Part shown: positions 9,509-18,935 of the stretch, piece after piece
Position numbering within the stretch: position 1 is the first letter of the stretch
Layout of the letters: every line of letters begins with the position of its first letter
Assembly (NCBI GenBank): GCA_036558905.1
Contig: DATBER010000072.1
Location: 1-40,843, forward strand
Length of the DNA: 40,843 nucleotides
Direction: 5' to 3'
Source: DASXRA01 sp036558905
Lineage (GTDB): Bacteria > Actinomycetota > Actinomycetes > Mycobacteriales > Jatrophihabitantaceae
Notes under the pieces: model-generated
What the model saw: only the letters and a program-made list of their open reading frames with translations
Database searches by the model: none
What the model was told of the DNA's origin: nothing
Program-made: the position numbers and the translations under genes

Positions 9509-10936
9509 TTAGCTGCCGGGTCGGTCGAAGGGGCGTAGATACGGGAACGGATGGAACCGCAGGAACGCCGGCGGGGTTGGGACCACCTGACCGGAGACCG
9601 TGAAGATGTTGGTGCCCGGGCCGAGCGCAACCGCCTCGCTGTTGAGCGCATCCGGCTGGAGTCCGCCCAGATCCCACCGACCAGTTTTCAGCCGATTCAG
9701 CAGTGTCTGCACGGCGGTGAGCGTCTCTGCCGGCGTGAAGCTGCAGTGGCCGGCGCGGTGCACGAAGATCTCTTGGAGGAGGCGTCCGTCGCCCGCCTGA
9801 TCCACGACGCGCCGGTACGCCTGCTCGTTCTCCGGCACGACCAGCCCGTCGCCAGTGGTGTGCATGGTGAGCACCGGAATGCCCAGGTCGCCGTCGAAGG
9901 TGATGTTCTGCGCAAGGTATTTCGTCGCCGAGGGGTCGGCGCTGACCCGTGGCGCCCTGTCGAGTGTCAGCAGATCGCGGGTCAAGCTAAGTCCGGCGTG
10001 CTGGTAAAGCGCGATAACCTCGCCGAGGTCGGCGGAGCGGGCCAAGTCGCTGAAGTAGTCCACGCCGGTGTTCCACGACGGGTTACCCCCCGCGCGCGCC
10101 TCCAGTTCGGCACGGAATGCGAAGACGAATGGGTAGTCGACCTGGCTGTCCCAGAGGTATTGGTTCGCTTCCTGGGCGGCAAAATTGTTGGGAGCCGGTT
10201 CGGGGGACAGCGGGGTGAACCAGCCGGGCGTGTCGGCGAGCGCCGCGGCGAGCGCCAGCCGTGCCCGACCTTGTGGCGTCTGTTGTGCGGCCGCGGCAGC
10301 CGCTTCCGCGTTGGCCAGGTTCGCGGCGGCGTTCTTGATGTTGACGGTCTGAACGGACGGGTCGATCAGCTGCTGAAAGGCGAACTCTCCGTCCAGTGCG
10401 GTGTTCCAGGTCGCCACGCCGCCGGAGAGCACACCGCACATCGGCAGCGCAGCACTGAACCGACCCGGGTATTGCTGGATCAGCCCGGCGGTGATGATGC
10501 CGCCGAGGGAGTGACCCCAGGCGATAGTCCGCGTGGGCGCGCCGAAGAGTTGGCCGAACGTGTCCAGCGTGTTGATCTGGTCGGGGAGCGCCTGTTGGAT
10601 CGCCCAACCCGTGGTGGCGTACGACGAACCGGCCAGGGCGAAACCGTGCCCGAGCATCCACGCCGCTGTCACTGGATCACCCACGTCTTGAGCCGGATTG
10701 GCCGCACCGGGGACGACATACCCGTGGCTGTATAGGAACAGGGTGCCGTTCCACGGGCCAGCTGGGCAGTCGATCTTGTAGGTGGCGCCGTCCGGGAGCG
10801 TCCCGGTGGTCGTAGTGGGCGTTCCCGAGCCACCGCAGGCGGCGGTGTTTGCCTGAGCCGCGGTGACGGGCGCAAGGCCGAGCGCCACTAACAGCACAGA
10901 CGCGATGGGGAGGAAGAGCCGCTTGATCCTGGACAC
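9509..10936 (-). CDS. Secreted alpha/beta hydrolase
   Basis: Exported alpha/beta-hydrolase of 475 residues. The GTG at 10936 is chosen because AAGGG lies 9 bases upstream and it opens directly into a signal peptide (Arg/Lys-rich start, hydrophobic core, cleavage near residues 27-29, TAAQA). The frame is open further upstream without protein-like sequence. The nucleophile elbow is GHSLGG (Ser143). A likely acid is the Asp in TTGDGLVVPE and the likely base the His in RAGHCSF, in family order. The oxyanion region LYSHGY is present. A helical insertion rich in Ala lies in the middle. Esterase/lipase or peptidase activity on an extracellular substrate is likely; the substrate cannot be inferred. 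Confidence 0.85.
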   Translation of the reverse strand: MSRIKRLFLPIASVLLVALGLAPVTAAQANTAACGGSGTPTTTTGTLPDGATYKIDCPAGPWNGTLFLYSHGYVVPGAANPAQDVGDPVTAAWMLGHGFALAGSSYATTGWAIQQALPDQINTLDTFGQLFGAPTRTIAWGHSLGGIITAGLIQQYPGRFSAALPMCGVLSGGVATWNTALDGEFAFQQLIDPSVQTVNIKNAAANLANAEAAAAAAQQTPQGRARLALAAALADTPGWFTPLSPEPAPNNFAAQEANQYLWDSQVDYPFVFAFRAELEARAGGNPSWNTGVDYFSDLARSADLGEVIALYQHAGLSLTRDLLTLDRAPRVSADPSATKYLAQNITFDGDLGIPVLTMHTTGDGLVVPENEQAYRRVVDQAGDGRLLQEIFVHRAGHCSFTPAETLTAVQTLLNRLKTGRWDLGGLQPDALNSEAVALGPGTNIFTVSGQVVPTPPAFLRFHPFPYLRPFDRPGS

Positions 10937-11579
10937 GATCACGATCCCTTGCGCGATGTGGTGCTGGATGGCCCCCGTCGCAACTGTAGGCCCAGCGAGA
11001 CCGCGAAGTAAGCGCCGCCGCCCGACCCGGCGCCACCAGCGGGCCGGGATCGGGCGGTTGCGATACGCCGAATTTTCGGCCCGACGCCGGTCGCCTGAAC
11101 ACGATGTGGACTCCGAAGGACAGCCCGGCATGCCGCCACTGGGAAGCGCGGCACGTTGCACTGACCAAGATCGTCTGGATCGAGGACTCGTCGGCGCCGC
11201 CAGCGGACCTCGTGCGACGACAGATGCTCACCGATGGCGCCACGTCATGGCGCTTGCCACGTCGAACACACGTCGTCCCGACATCACCCGCGCCATATCG
11301 AGGAACTTTGGGACAAGGAGCGGGCCGGGGGCCCGCTGATCCAGGTCAGCGCCGAGAGCCCGGTCCTCAACTGGAGTCCTGACGGACCTCCTGACAGACC
11401 TTGACCACGTGGCAGAAGCGCCGAGATAGCTGGTTGGCGTGTCGCCGGACGGTTTGCTCGGACGCCCAAGAAGCTCCTCGATGCGCCAGATCGACTCCTC
11501 GATGTGCCTGGCACTGCGCGGGTCGAGCGACATGCGTGCGCACGCCCTGAACTCCCTGCTGTGCAAGGTTAATCGGCCG
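10937..11579. other. Gene-poor stretch, possible degraded coding remnant
   Basis: This 643-base stretch lies between the hydrolase start and tRNA-Arg. No intact gene is convincing. On the plus strand, a frame ending at the TGA near 11404 gives a protein-like tail containing HIEELWDKERAGG and SAESPVLNWSPDG. It has no good start and is out of frame with a plausible upstream segment beginning at ATG 11104, so it may be a frameshifted remnant. The left part should hold the promoter of the hydrolase. Confidence 0.3.
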
Positions 11580-11652
11580 TGCCCCCGGCAGGACTCGAAC
11601 CTGCGACCTACCGCTTAGAAGGCGGCAGCTCTATCCGCTGAGCTACGGGGGC
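11580..11652 (-). tRNA. tRNA-Arg (anticodon UCU)
   Basis: A 73-base cloverleaf reads on the minus strand. The acceptor stem GCCCCCG pairs with CGGGGGC, followed by discriminator A. The D arm is GCTC/GAGC; the anticodon stem GCCGC/GCGGT encloses loop CTTCTAA with anticodon TCT; the T arm contains GGTTCGAGTCC. CCA is not encoded. It decodes AGA, a rare codon in a genome this GC-rich. Confidence 0.97.
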
Positions 11653-11694
11653 CCAGCGGCAGGTTACCGCTCCGATGTGCGCGTATGGCATCCG

Positions 11695-11892
11695 TTACGA
11701 GTGGTGCGCCCGAAGTCGGCGATACGGCGGGAGTGCCGTGTGGGCGAATTGCTCGTCCGACGGGGGCTCAGACACGTTGCCGCGGGCCTGAACCGGCAGG
11801 CGGGGGCGCAGATCGCGCGAGTCGGCCGTGAGGCCGAGCGCGCTGACGATCGCGAGGAGCACGAACAGACCGAGAAGCGCGATGGCGTACAT
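11695..11892 (-). CDS. Small membrane protein (65 aa)
   Basis: Small protein with one N-terminal transmembrane segment (residues 2-20, MYAIALLGLFVLLAIVSALG) and a hydrophilic, Arg/Pro-rich tail. It has no recognised domain. Support: the hydrophobic start is protein-like, and the ATG lies 7 bases after CACAAT, a -10-like hexamer placed as in other leaderless genes of this window. It is divergent from the GlxA-type regulator, sharing a 93-base region with a palindrome. The opposite frame here is an upstream extension of the regulator frame and is not regarded as coding. Confidence 0.6.
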   Translation of the reverse strand: MYAIALLGLFVLLAIVSALGLTADSRDLRPRLPVQARGNVSEPPSDEQFAHTALPPYRRLRAHHS

Positions 11893-11920
11893 GGCAATTA
11901 TTGTGCGTCAGTAGAGATCC

Positions 11921-11977
11921 TGCCACGAGTGGCAGATAAGCCAACATGCATTGAGTTTCTGCCACTCGTGCTGCATG
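11921..11977. promoter_or_regulatory. Candidate operator of the GlxA-type regulator
   Basis: Perfect inverted repeat TGCCAC-GA-GTGGCA at 11921-11934. A related half-conserved copy (TGCCAC-TC-GTG) starts at 11960, 39 bases further on. A second pair of arms, CATGCA (11945-11950) and TGCATG (11972-11977), brackets the second copy. The position between divergent starts suggests autoregulation of the downstream regulator and control of the small membrane protein. Confidence 0.5.
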
Positions 11978-11985
11978 CTGGCGGG

Positions 11986-12933
11986 ATGGCGCTCAGATCT
12001 GTCGCCGCGGTCATCGTTCCCGGCGTGACTCCGTTCGAATTGGGCGTGGCCTGCGAGGGATTCGGGGTCGACCGCACGGACGATGGCGTGCCGCCGACGG
12101 ACTTCGCGGTCGTATCGGTCGACAACGCCCCGGTGCCGACTTCGAACGGCTTCAGCATCAGCACCCCGTACCGCCTCGACGTCGCCGACCAGGCCGATCT
12201 GGTCATCGTGATCGCCACGCTGGGCCCGACCGTCTGGCCGGCCGAGCTGCTGGGGCTGCTGCGCCGGACGGTGGCGCGAGGCGCGCGGGTGATGAGCATC
12301 TGTAACGCCGCGTTCGCGCTGGGCGAGGCCGGACTGCTCGACGGTCGCGACTGCACGACCCACTGGCGGCACGCGGCCCGGCTGGCGCACGAGTTCCCGG
12401 CCGCGCGGGTGAATCCGAACGTGCTCTATGTCTGCGACGGGCCGGTGCTGACAAGTGCTGGCTCGGCGGCCGGCCTCGACCTCTGCCTGCACCTGATCCG
12501 CGAGGAGCACGGCGTCAAGGTAGCCAACACAGTGGCCCGCCGGATGGTGATGCCGCCGTTCCGTGAGGGCGGCCAGGCCCAGTTCGTGGGTGCCCCGATC
12601 CGGGCCTGTGAGGCCGAGACGCTGGCCCCGTTGCTCGACGAGATCACGTCCGACCTGGCCGCGGATCACACGGTCGAGTCGATGGCGGTCCGGGCGGCCA
12701 TGAGCGCCCGGACGTTCGCCCGCCGGTTCCGCGACGAGACCGGCACCACTCCGCACGTGTGGTTGACCAACCAGCGCGTGCACCACGCCCGCGAGATACT
12801 CGAGCGCGGCGACGATCCGATCGAGACGGTGGCGCAGCGCGCCGGCTTCGGCACGGCGGCGATGCTGCGGCACCACTTCACCCGGCTGGTGGGCACCTCA
12901 CCTGCGGCCTATCGGCGGACATTCCGCGGCTGA
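11986..12933 (+). CDS. GlxA family transcriptional regulator (DJ-1/PfpI + AraC HTH)
   Basis: Transcription factor of 315 residues. Residues 1-~170 are a DJ-1/PfpI-type domain: the start VAAVIVPGVTPFELGVACEGF and the elbow region SICNAAFALGEAGLLDG retain the fold and the nucleophile-position Cys. The C-terminal ~100 residues are an AraC-type double helix-turn-helix (SARTFARRFRDETG, then IETVAQRAGFGTAAMLRHHFTRLVGTSPAAYRRTF). The ATG at 11986 is chosen because homology begins there and CATGCT sits 6 bases upstream in leaderless position; the frame is open further upstream but is not protein-like. The family often acts in catabolic or stress control; the target is unknown. It is divergent from a small membrane protein. 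Confidence 0.92.
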   Translation: MALRSVAAVIVPGVTPFELGVACEGFGVDRTDDGVPPTDFAVVSVDNAPVPTSNGFSISTPYRLDVADQADLVIVIATLGPTVWPAELLGLLRRTVARGARVMSICNAAFALGEAGLLDGRDCTTHWRHAARLAHEFPAARVNPNVLYVCDGPVLTSAGSAAGLDLCLHLIREEHGVKVANTVARRMVMPPFREGGQAQFVGAPIRACEAETLAPLLDEITSDLAADHTVESMAVRAAMSARTFARRFRDETGTTPHVWLTNQRVHHAREILERGDDPIETVAQRAGFGTAAMLRHHFTRLVGTSPAAYRRTFRG

Positions 12934-13046
12934 CGCTCCTTCGCGCCTACCACGTCCGGGCGACAGTTTCCCGCCCCGCCGTCCACATCCACCGCCTCCG
13001 TCCACAGCTCTGCGCAGACCCGAGCAAGCGGGCCGGCCCTGCGCTT

Positions 13047-13096
13047 CAGTGATCTCACGCCCACCGCGGGCGACCGGACACAGAACCGGATCACTG
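13047..13096. repeat. Inverted repeat upstream of the SSB gene
   Basis: Perfect 8-base arms CAGTGATC (13047-13054) and GATCACTG (13089-13096), enclosing a smaller CGCCC/GGGCG hairpin. It ends 16 bases before the SSB start, directly ahead of its AGGAG, so it could be an operator or a leader structure. Confidence 0.4.
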
Positions 13097-13112
13097 ACAG
13101 GAGCACGGACAC

Positions 13113-13580
13113 ATGAACGACACGTACATCACCATCGTGGGCAACGTCGTCGACGAGCCGCGGCCGCGCACGACGGGCGCCGGCATCCCGGTGACGAGCT
13201 TCCGCATCGCGTCGACGTCGCGGCGGTTCAACCGCGAGACCGGCGCCTGGGAGGACAACGAGCGGCTGTTCGTCACCGTCACCTCGTGGCGGGCCATGGC
13301 CCAGAACGTCGCTGCGTCCCTGCACAAAGGTCAGCCCGTATTCGTGACGGGTCGCCTCTACTCGCGCGAGTACACGAAGGACGAGGTCACCCGCATGTCC
13401 TACGAGCTCGACGCGGTGGCGGTCGGTCACGACCTGTCGCGGGGCACATCGCAATTCACGAAGGTCGCGCGGTCCTACGCGGTGACCTCGGTCGAGGTCG
13501 ACGACGAGGGCATCCCGGCGGATCTGACCGACGAACGGATCGAGGCCGCCGAGACCCCGGTGCTGGCGTCGGTGGGCTAG
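13113..13580 (+). CDS. ssb: Single-stranded DNA-binding protein paralogue
   Basis: SSB of 155 residues with an OB fold: YITIVGNVVDEPRPR, VTSFRIAST, VTVTSWRAMAQNVAASLHKGQPVFVTGRL, MSYELDAVAVGHDLSRGT. The acidic C-terminal partner-binding tail of replicative SSBs (DDDIPF-like) is missing, since the protein ends ETPVLASVG. This points to the accessory SSB type common in Actinomycetota rather than the essential replicative copy. The ATG follows AGGAG. It heads a co-directional run with ettA, a thioesterase and a conserved unknown. A matching SSB-like gene beside the ABC-F gene is known in M. tuberculosis (Rv2478c-Rv2477c). Confidence 0.9.
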   Translation: MNDTYITIVGNVVDEPRPRTTGAGIPVTSFRIASTSRRFNRETGAWEDNERLFVTVTSWRAMAQNVAASLHKGQPVFVTGRLYSREYTKDEVTRMSYELDAVAVGHDLSRGTSQFTKVARSYAVTSVEVDDEGIPADLTDERIEAAETPVLASVG

Positions 13581-13733
13581 TCCCGCGTGTCGAGTGCTGA
13601 TTCGGCCTCGCCGGCCAGCGGTCGCGATGGGGGTTGCGGGCCGGCGGGGTCCTCTCGACTGGGACACTGGTCGGTGGTGCGGCGGCGTCGGCCCGCCGCC
13701 GATCAGGAATGAATTCACGAGCGAGGACGGACA

Positions 13734-15416
<1,683 letters not shown>

Positions 15417-15425
15417 GAATTCGTC

Positions 15426-15857
15426 GTGGCCCGCTTCATCGCTCGGTGCGCAATGCGCTGGTCGGACATGGACGCCTACGGCCATGTCAACAACACCGCG
15501 TATCTGGCCTACCTGGAGCAGGCCCGGGTGTCGATGTTCTTCGACCGCTACGACTCCTCGTTCTCCGGAGGCACAGTGGTCAAGCACCACGAGATCACCT
15601 ACCTGCGCCCCGTCGTCTACCACCCGGAACCGCTCCGGCTCGAGCTATGGGTCGACCAGATCCGGGCGGCCTCGTTCCGCGTGCTCTACGACGTGTACGA
15701 CGGCGACACGCTGGCGGCGCAGGCGTCCACCACGCTGGTGACGTTCGACTTCGCGTCCGACCGACCGCGACGGATCACGCCGGAGGAGCGGCGCATCCTG
15801 TCCGGCTACGCCGACGAGCGGGTCTCGGTGCCGGACGTGGCGGCGGAGGCGACGTGA
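15426..15857 (+). CDS. Acyl-CoA thioesterase (4HBT hotdog fold)
   Basis: Hotdog-fold thioesterase of 143 residues that would hydrolyse an acyl-CoA. The 4-hydroxybenzoyl-CoA thioesterase signature is clear: RWSDMDAYGHVNNTAYLAYLEQAR, with the expected acidic residue at Asp16, then the core strand HHEITYLRPVVY. The GTG start lies 9 bases after the ettA stop, and the 3' end overlaps the next gene by GTGA, so the three genes are probably co-transcribed. The same order (ABC-F, then a ~140-residue thioesterase, then a ~220-residue unknown) is found in M. tuberculosis around Rv2475c/Rv2474c, where a glutamate dehydrogenase gene sits between the first two. Substrate unknown. Confidence 0.88.
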   Translation: MARFIARCAMRWSDMDAYGHVNNTAYLAYLEQARVSMFFDRYDSSFSGGTVVKHHEITYLRPVVYHPEPLRLELWVDQIRAASFRVLYDVYDGDTLAAQASTTLVTFDFASDRPRRITPEERRILSGYADERVSVPDVAAEAT

Positions 15858-16528
15858 CCAGCGCAGAAGTGGCCGGTGTGCTCGACCGCGCGTCGGCCGA
15901 ACTGACCGGGCTGATGCCGCTGGCCCGGCGGGTGGCGGCGCTCGACCCTAAGGGCGTGCTGCGAATCCGGCTTGACGTGGACGTCCTCTCCGGCTACGCC
16001 CGGCTGCCGTTCGGGGTGCTGGTCGGCCGCACCGTCCGGGTCAGCTGGTCGGCCCCGCCGGTCGACTGCGCGGTGCGGGCCGGCGATCTCGTCAGCTGGC
16101 TCGATGACCACACCGGCCAGCCGCCGGTGCGGCGCGACGTCGAATGGCGTGGCGCGCTGCCACCCGTCACGGGCTGGCGACGGATCGAACGGGTGCCCGC
16201 CGCAGTGGTCCGCGACGTGGTCCGCAAGGGAGCGATCACCTTCCGCGAGGCGGCCGAGCGCGACGGCATACAGCTGGGCCGTCGCGGGGTGCAGCCCCGG
16301 GCCGAGGTGGCCGACGCACTGCTCGACTCTGTCGTGCTGACCGCGATCGACGGCAGCGCGCGCGCCGAGGTCACCCTGCGCACGGTCAGCGCGCTCACCC
16401 GGATGGGCTTCCTGCCCGACGGCTCGCACGTGGCCATCGACGTGTGCGGGCGCTGGGCGCGGGTGGCGGCCGAGTACGGCTCGGTGTACGCCGAGCGGCC
16501 CGGCCTCGCCCTCGGCATCGTCTCCTGA
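15854..16528 (+). CDS. Conserved actinobacterial protein of unknown function
   Basis: Protein of 224 residues, probably the counterpart of M. tuberculosis Rv2474c by position and size. The GTG at 15854 overlaps the thioesterase stop (GTGA), indicating translational coupling. It is soluble, Arg/Val/Ala-rich, with no signal peptide or membrane segment. Visible features are a beta-rich middle (VRVSWSAPPVDCAVRAGDLVSWLDDH), a helix ITFREAAERDG and a C-terminal strand-rich region (SHVAIDVCGRWARVAAEYGSVYAER). No catalytic motif is recognised. The operon suggests a role connected with the thioesterase or translation, without direct evidence. Confidence 0.82.
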   Translation: MTSAEVAGVLDRASAELTGLMPLARRVAALDPKGVLRIRLDVDVLSGYARLPFGVLVGRTVRVSWSAPPVDCAVRAGDLVSWLDDHTGQPPVRRDVEWRGALPPVTGWRRIERVPAAVVRDVVRKGAITFREAAERDGIQLGRRGVQPRAEVADALLDSVVLTAIDGSARAEVTLRTVSALTRMGFLPDGSHVAIDVCGRWARVAAEYGSVYAERPGLALGIVS

Positions 16529-16730
16529 GCCGGCGCGCCGGCCACGCTGGGCCCGCGCCGGCCACGCTGGGTCTGCGCCGGCCCCGGGACCCGCGCCGAC
16601 CACGGGACCGCGCCGGCCACCGGATCCGCGCCGACCACGGGAACCGCGCTGGGTCCGCGCCGGTCGCGCTGGGTCCGCGCCGACCCCGCTGCCGCGCGGC
16701 CCCGCTGCCGTCCGACCCGCGTGCCGCGCG
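16529..16730. repeat. Degenerate ~18-20 bp minisatellite
   Basis: About nine imperfect tandem units start GCGCCGGCC or GCGCCGACC and end in CTGGG or GGGACC variants; the first two are GCGCCGGCCACGCTGGGCCC and GCGCCGGCCACGCTGGGTCT. The array fills the space between the stop codons of two convergent genes and ends just before the GH13 stop. Confidence 0.85.
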
Positions 16731-16734
16731 CCCC

Positions 16735-18309
16735 TCAGGTACGCAGCCAGGCGGCGGTGTTGCCGGGCAGCTGGCCGTCCTCGGTCAGCGGGCCGGATGC
16801 GAGCGCCACGTCGCCGGTCGGCAGGGCCACCGGCGAGTCGCCGGTGTTCAGCACGAACACGAAGCCCTTGCCCCGGCGGAAGGCCAGGCAACCCTCCGCG
16901 GCGTCCAGCCAGGTGAACTCCTCGCCGCGCAGCTCGGCCGTCTTACGGCGCAACGACAGGGCCTGCTGGTAGAGAGCCAGCACCGAGTCGGGCTCGGCAG
17001 CTTGCGCCTCGGCGGTCAGGGGCGCCCAGTCGGCCGGCATGGGCAGCCAGGTCGATGGGCCGGTGGTGAATCCGTAGGGCGGCGCGACCCCGTTCCAGGG
17101 CAGGGGCACCCGCTCGCCGTCGCGGCCGCGGTCGGTGTGGCCGCTGCGCTCCCAGGTCGGGTCCTGCAGGGCCGAGTCGGGCAGGTCGACGTTGGGCAGA
17201 CCCAGCTCGTCGCCGTTGTAGACGTAGACGGCGCCGGGCAGGGCCAGCTGCAGCAGCGCGGCTGCGCGGGCCCGAACCGTGCCCAGAGCGCCGCCGCCAT
17301 AGCGAGTCACGTGCCGGACCACGTCGTGGTTGGACAGCACCCACGTGCACGGGGCGCCGACCTCGGCCATCGCGTTCATGGAACTGTTGATGGCGGCGCG
17401 GAAGAACGATGTGCCCCACTCCGCCTGGAGCAGGGTGAAGTTGAAGGTGAGGTTCAGCTCGTCGGAGCGCGCGTAGCGGGCCAGGCTGACGTCGTCGGCC
17501 ACCCAGACCTCGCCGACCGCCATCCGCTCACCCGGGTACGCGTCGAGCACCCGGCGGAACCCGCGCAGGTACTCGTGCACCTCGGGGCGGTCCCAACGGA
17601 TGTCGTTCTCCGACGGGGTCGGCGCGTCGCCGCGGGGCAGCAGCTTCGACAGGTCCACGTCGGGCAGCCCGGCCGGCTTGGCCATGCCGTGGGCCACGTC
17701 GATCCGGAACCCATCGACGCCACGGTCGAGCCAGAACCGAAGGATCCGCTCGAACTCGGCTGGGACCTCGGGGTTGGTCCAGTTCAGGTCGGGCTGTTCG
17801 GGGGCGAAGAGATGCAGGTACCACTGCCCGTCGGGCACCCGGTCCCAGGCCGGGCCGCCGAACGCCGAGGGCCAGTTGTTCGGGGGCAGTTCGCCGTGCT
17901 CGCCCCGACCGTCCCGGAAGAAGAACCGCTCCCGCTCGGGACTGCCGGGCGCCGCGGCCAGCGCCTGCTGGAACCACGGGTGCTGGTCGGAGAAGTGATT
18001 GGGGACGATGTCGACGGTCACGCGCAGCCGTCGTTCGTGGGCGGCGGCCAGCATGGCGTCGAAGTCGGCCAGCGTGCCGAACCGCGGGTCGACGTCACAC
18101 GGGTCGGACACGTCGTAGCCGCCGTCGGCCATGGGCGAGCGGTAGAACGGCGACAGCCACAGGGCGTCGATGCCGAGTTCGACCAGATGGTCCAGTCGCT
18201 CGCGCAGACCGATCAGGTCGCCGTTGCCGTCGCCGTTGCCGTCGGCGAAGCTGCGCGGATACACCTGGTAGAAGACGGCGGTACGCCACCACGGCTGCAC
18301 TGAGGTCAC
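16735..18309 (-). CDS. aglA: Glycoside hydrolase family 13 alpha-glucosidase
   Basis: Cytoplasmic alpha-glucosidase of 524 residues, predicted to release glucose from short alpha-glucans or oligosaccharides. All four GH13 regions are present: DIVPNH, GFRIDVAHG (nucleophile Asp204), AVGEVWV (acid/base Glu267) and SNHDV (Asp329). The N terminus has QVYPRSFADGNGDGNGD, with a metal-binding-like loop. No signal peptide. The GTG at 18309 is chosen because CAGAAT lies 7 bases upstream in leaderless position and family similarity starts there; the frame runs upstream only through repeat DNA. It matches M. tuberculosis AglA (Rv2471), which also neighbours glbO. Both ends abut tandem repeats. Substrate preference (maltose, isomaltose, trehalose) is not decidable from sequence. 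Confidence 0.93.
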   Translation of the reverse strand: MTSVQPWWRTAVFYQVYPRSFADGNGDGNGDLIGLRERLDHLVELGIDALWLSPFYRSPMADGGYDVSDPCDVDPRFGTLADFDAMLAAAHERRLRVTVDIVPNHFSDQHPWFQQALAAAPGSPERERFFFRDGRGEHGELPPNNWPSAFGGPAWDRVPDGQWYLHLFAPEQPDLNWTNPEVPAEFERILRFWLDRGVDGFRIDVAHGMAKPAGLPDVDLSKLLPRGDAPTPSENDIRWDRPEVHEYLRGFRRVLDAYPGERMAVGEVWVADDVSLARYARSDELNLTFNFTLLQAEWGTSFFRAAINSSMNAMAEVGAPCTWVLSNHDVVRHVTRYGGGALGTVRARAAALLQLALPGAVYVYNGDELGLPNVDLPDSALQDPTWERSGHTDRGRDGERVPLPWNGVAPPYGFTTGPSTWLPMPADWAPLTAEAQAAEPDSVLALYQQALSLRRKTAELRGEEFTWLDAAEGCLAFRRGKGFVFVLNTGDSPVALPTGDVALASGPLTEDGQLPGNTAAWLRT

Positions 18310-18343
18310 CCAACCGATTCTGCCGGGTCGCCCCGACACCGAT

Positions 18344-18517
18344 GTCAGCCCGGGGTCGCCGGGAGCGCAGAGAGAAGCCCGGCGCGTCAGCCCGGGCTCG
18401 GCCAAGAGCGCGGAGAGAAGCCCCGCGCGTCGGCCGGGAGCGCCAAGAGCGCGGAGAGAAGCCCGGCGCGTCAGCCCGGGCTCGCCGGGAGCGCGGAGAG
18501 GTGCGTCAGCCCGGGGT
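18344..18517. repeat. ~42 bp tandem repeat ending inside glbO
   Basis: Units start GTCAGCCCGGG(G/C)TCG and carry a GAGCGCGGAGAGAAGCCC core, beginning at 18344, 18386, 18429, 18470 (shortened) and 18505 (start only). The last unit supplies the stop codon and final residues of glbO on the minus strand. Confidence 0.88.
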
Positions 18518-18916
18518 GTTGCGCAGCGAGTCCGCCGCCCGGGTGAAGTACTGCCACATGATCGTGTCGTACTCCGGCGGCAGCTCGAGCGTGTCCAGGG
18601 CGGCCCGCATGTGGCGAAGCCAGGCGTCACGAGTAGTGGTGTTCACCACGAACGGGGCGTGCCGCATACGCAGCCGCGGATGCCCACGCCGCTCGGAGTA
18701 GGTCGTCGGCCCGCCCCAGTACTGAATCAGGAACAGGCGCAGCCGCTCGGCGGCCGGGCCCAGGTCCTCCTCGGGGTAGACCGTCCGGAGCACCGGATCG
18801 GCGGCCACACGGGCATAGAAGGCGTCGATGAGCTTCGTGAACGCCGGTTCGCCCCCGATCGCCTGGTAGACGGTCGTGGGCCGGTCGGGATTCGTTACGT
18901 CTTCCTGGGGCTGCAC
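18506..18916 (-). CDS. glbO: Group II truncated haemoglobin (trHbO)
   Basis: Truncated globin of 136 residues binding haem, associated in actinobacteria with oxygen, NO or redox handling. Family blocks are clear: VYQAIGGEPAFTKLIDAFYARVAADPVLR (helices A-B with the B10-region Tyr), YPEEDLGPAAERLRLFLIQYWGG, RGHPRLRMRHAPF (proximal His) and DAWLRHMRAALD with the group II Trp at G8. The GTG at 18916 is chosen: GACAAT lies 7 bases upstream and homologues start near here. It is divergent from the flavoprotein, 19 bases apart. Adjacency to the GH13 gene is the same as in M. tuberculosis (Rv2470-Rv2471). Its last codons lie in a tandem repeat. Confidence 0.95.
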   Translation of the reverse strand: MQPQEDVTNPDRPTTVYQAIGGEPAFTKLIDAFYARVAADPVLRTVYPEEDLGPAAERLRLFLIQYWGGPTTYSERRGHPRLRMRHAPFVVNTTTRDAWLRHMRAALDTLELPPEYDTIMWQYFTRAADSLRNTPG

Positions 18917-18935
18917 ACCCCCTATTGTCCCAGGC
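18917..18935. promoter_or_regulatory. Overlapping divergent leaderless promoters (glbO / flavoprotein)
   Basis: Only 19 bases separate the two start codons. TATTGT (18923-18928) ends 7 bases before the rightward ATG. On the other strand GACAAT (18929-18924) ends 7 bases before the leftward GTG. The two -10-like hexamers share five base pairs, so the promoters probably cannot be occupied together. Confidence 0.55.

Noticed and set aside
11677..11985. N-terminal extension of the GlxA-type regulator by 103 codons
   Set aside because: The family homology starts at 11986, and the extension is not protein-like and overlaps the small membrane protein and the operator region.
11921..11990. AdpA-type site (TGGCGGGATG near 11979)
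   Set aside because: Only an approximate match to the Streptomyces AdpA consensus, easily expected by chance in GC-rich DNA.
16529..18517. CRISPR array
   Set aside because: The repeats are directly adjacent, degenerate and without unique spacers.
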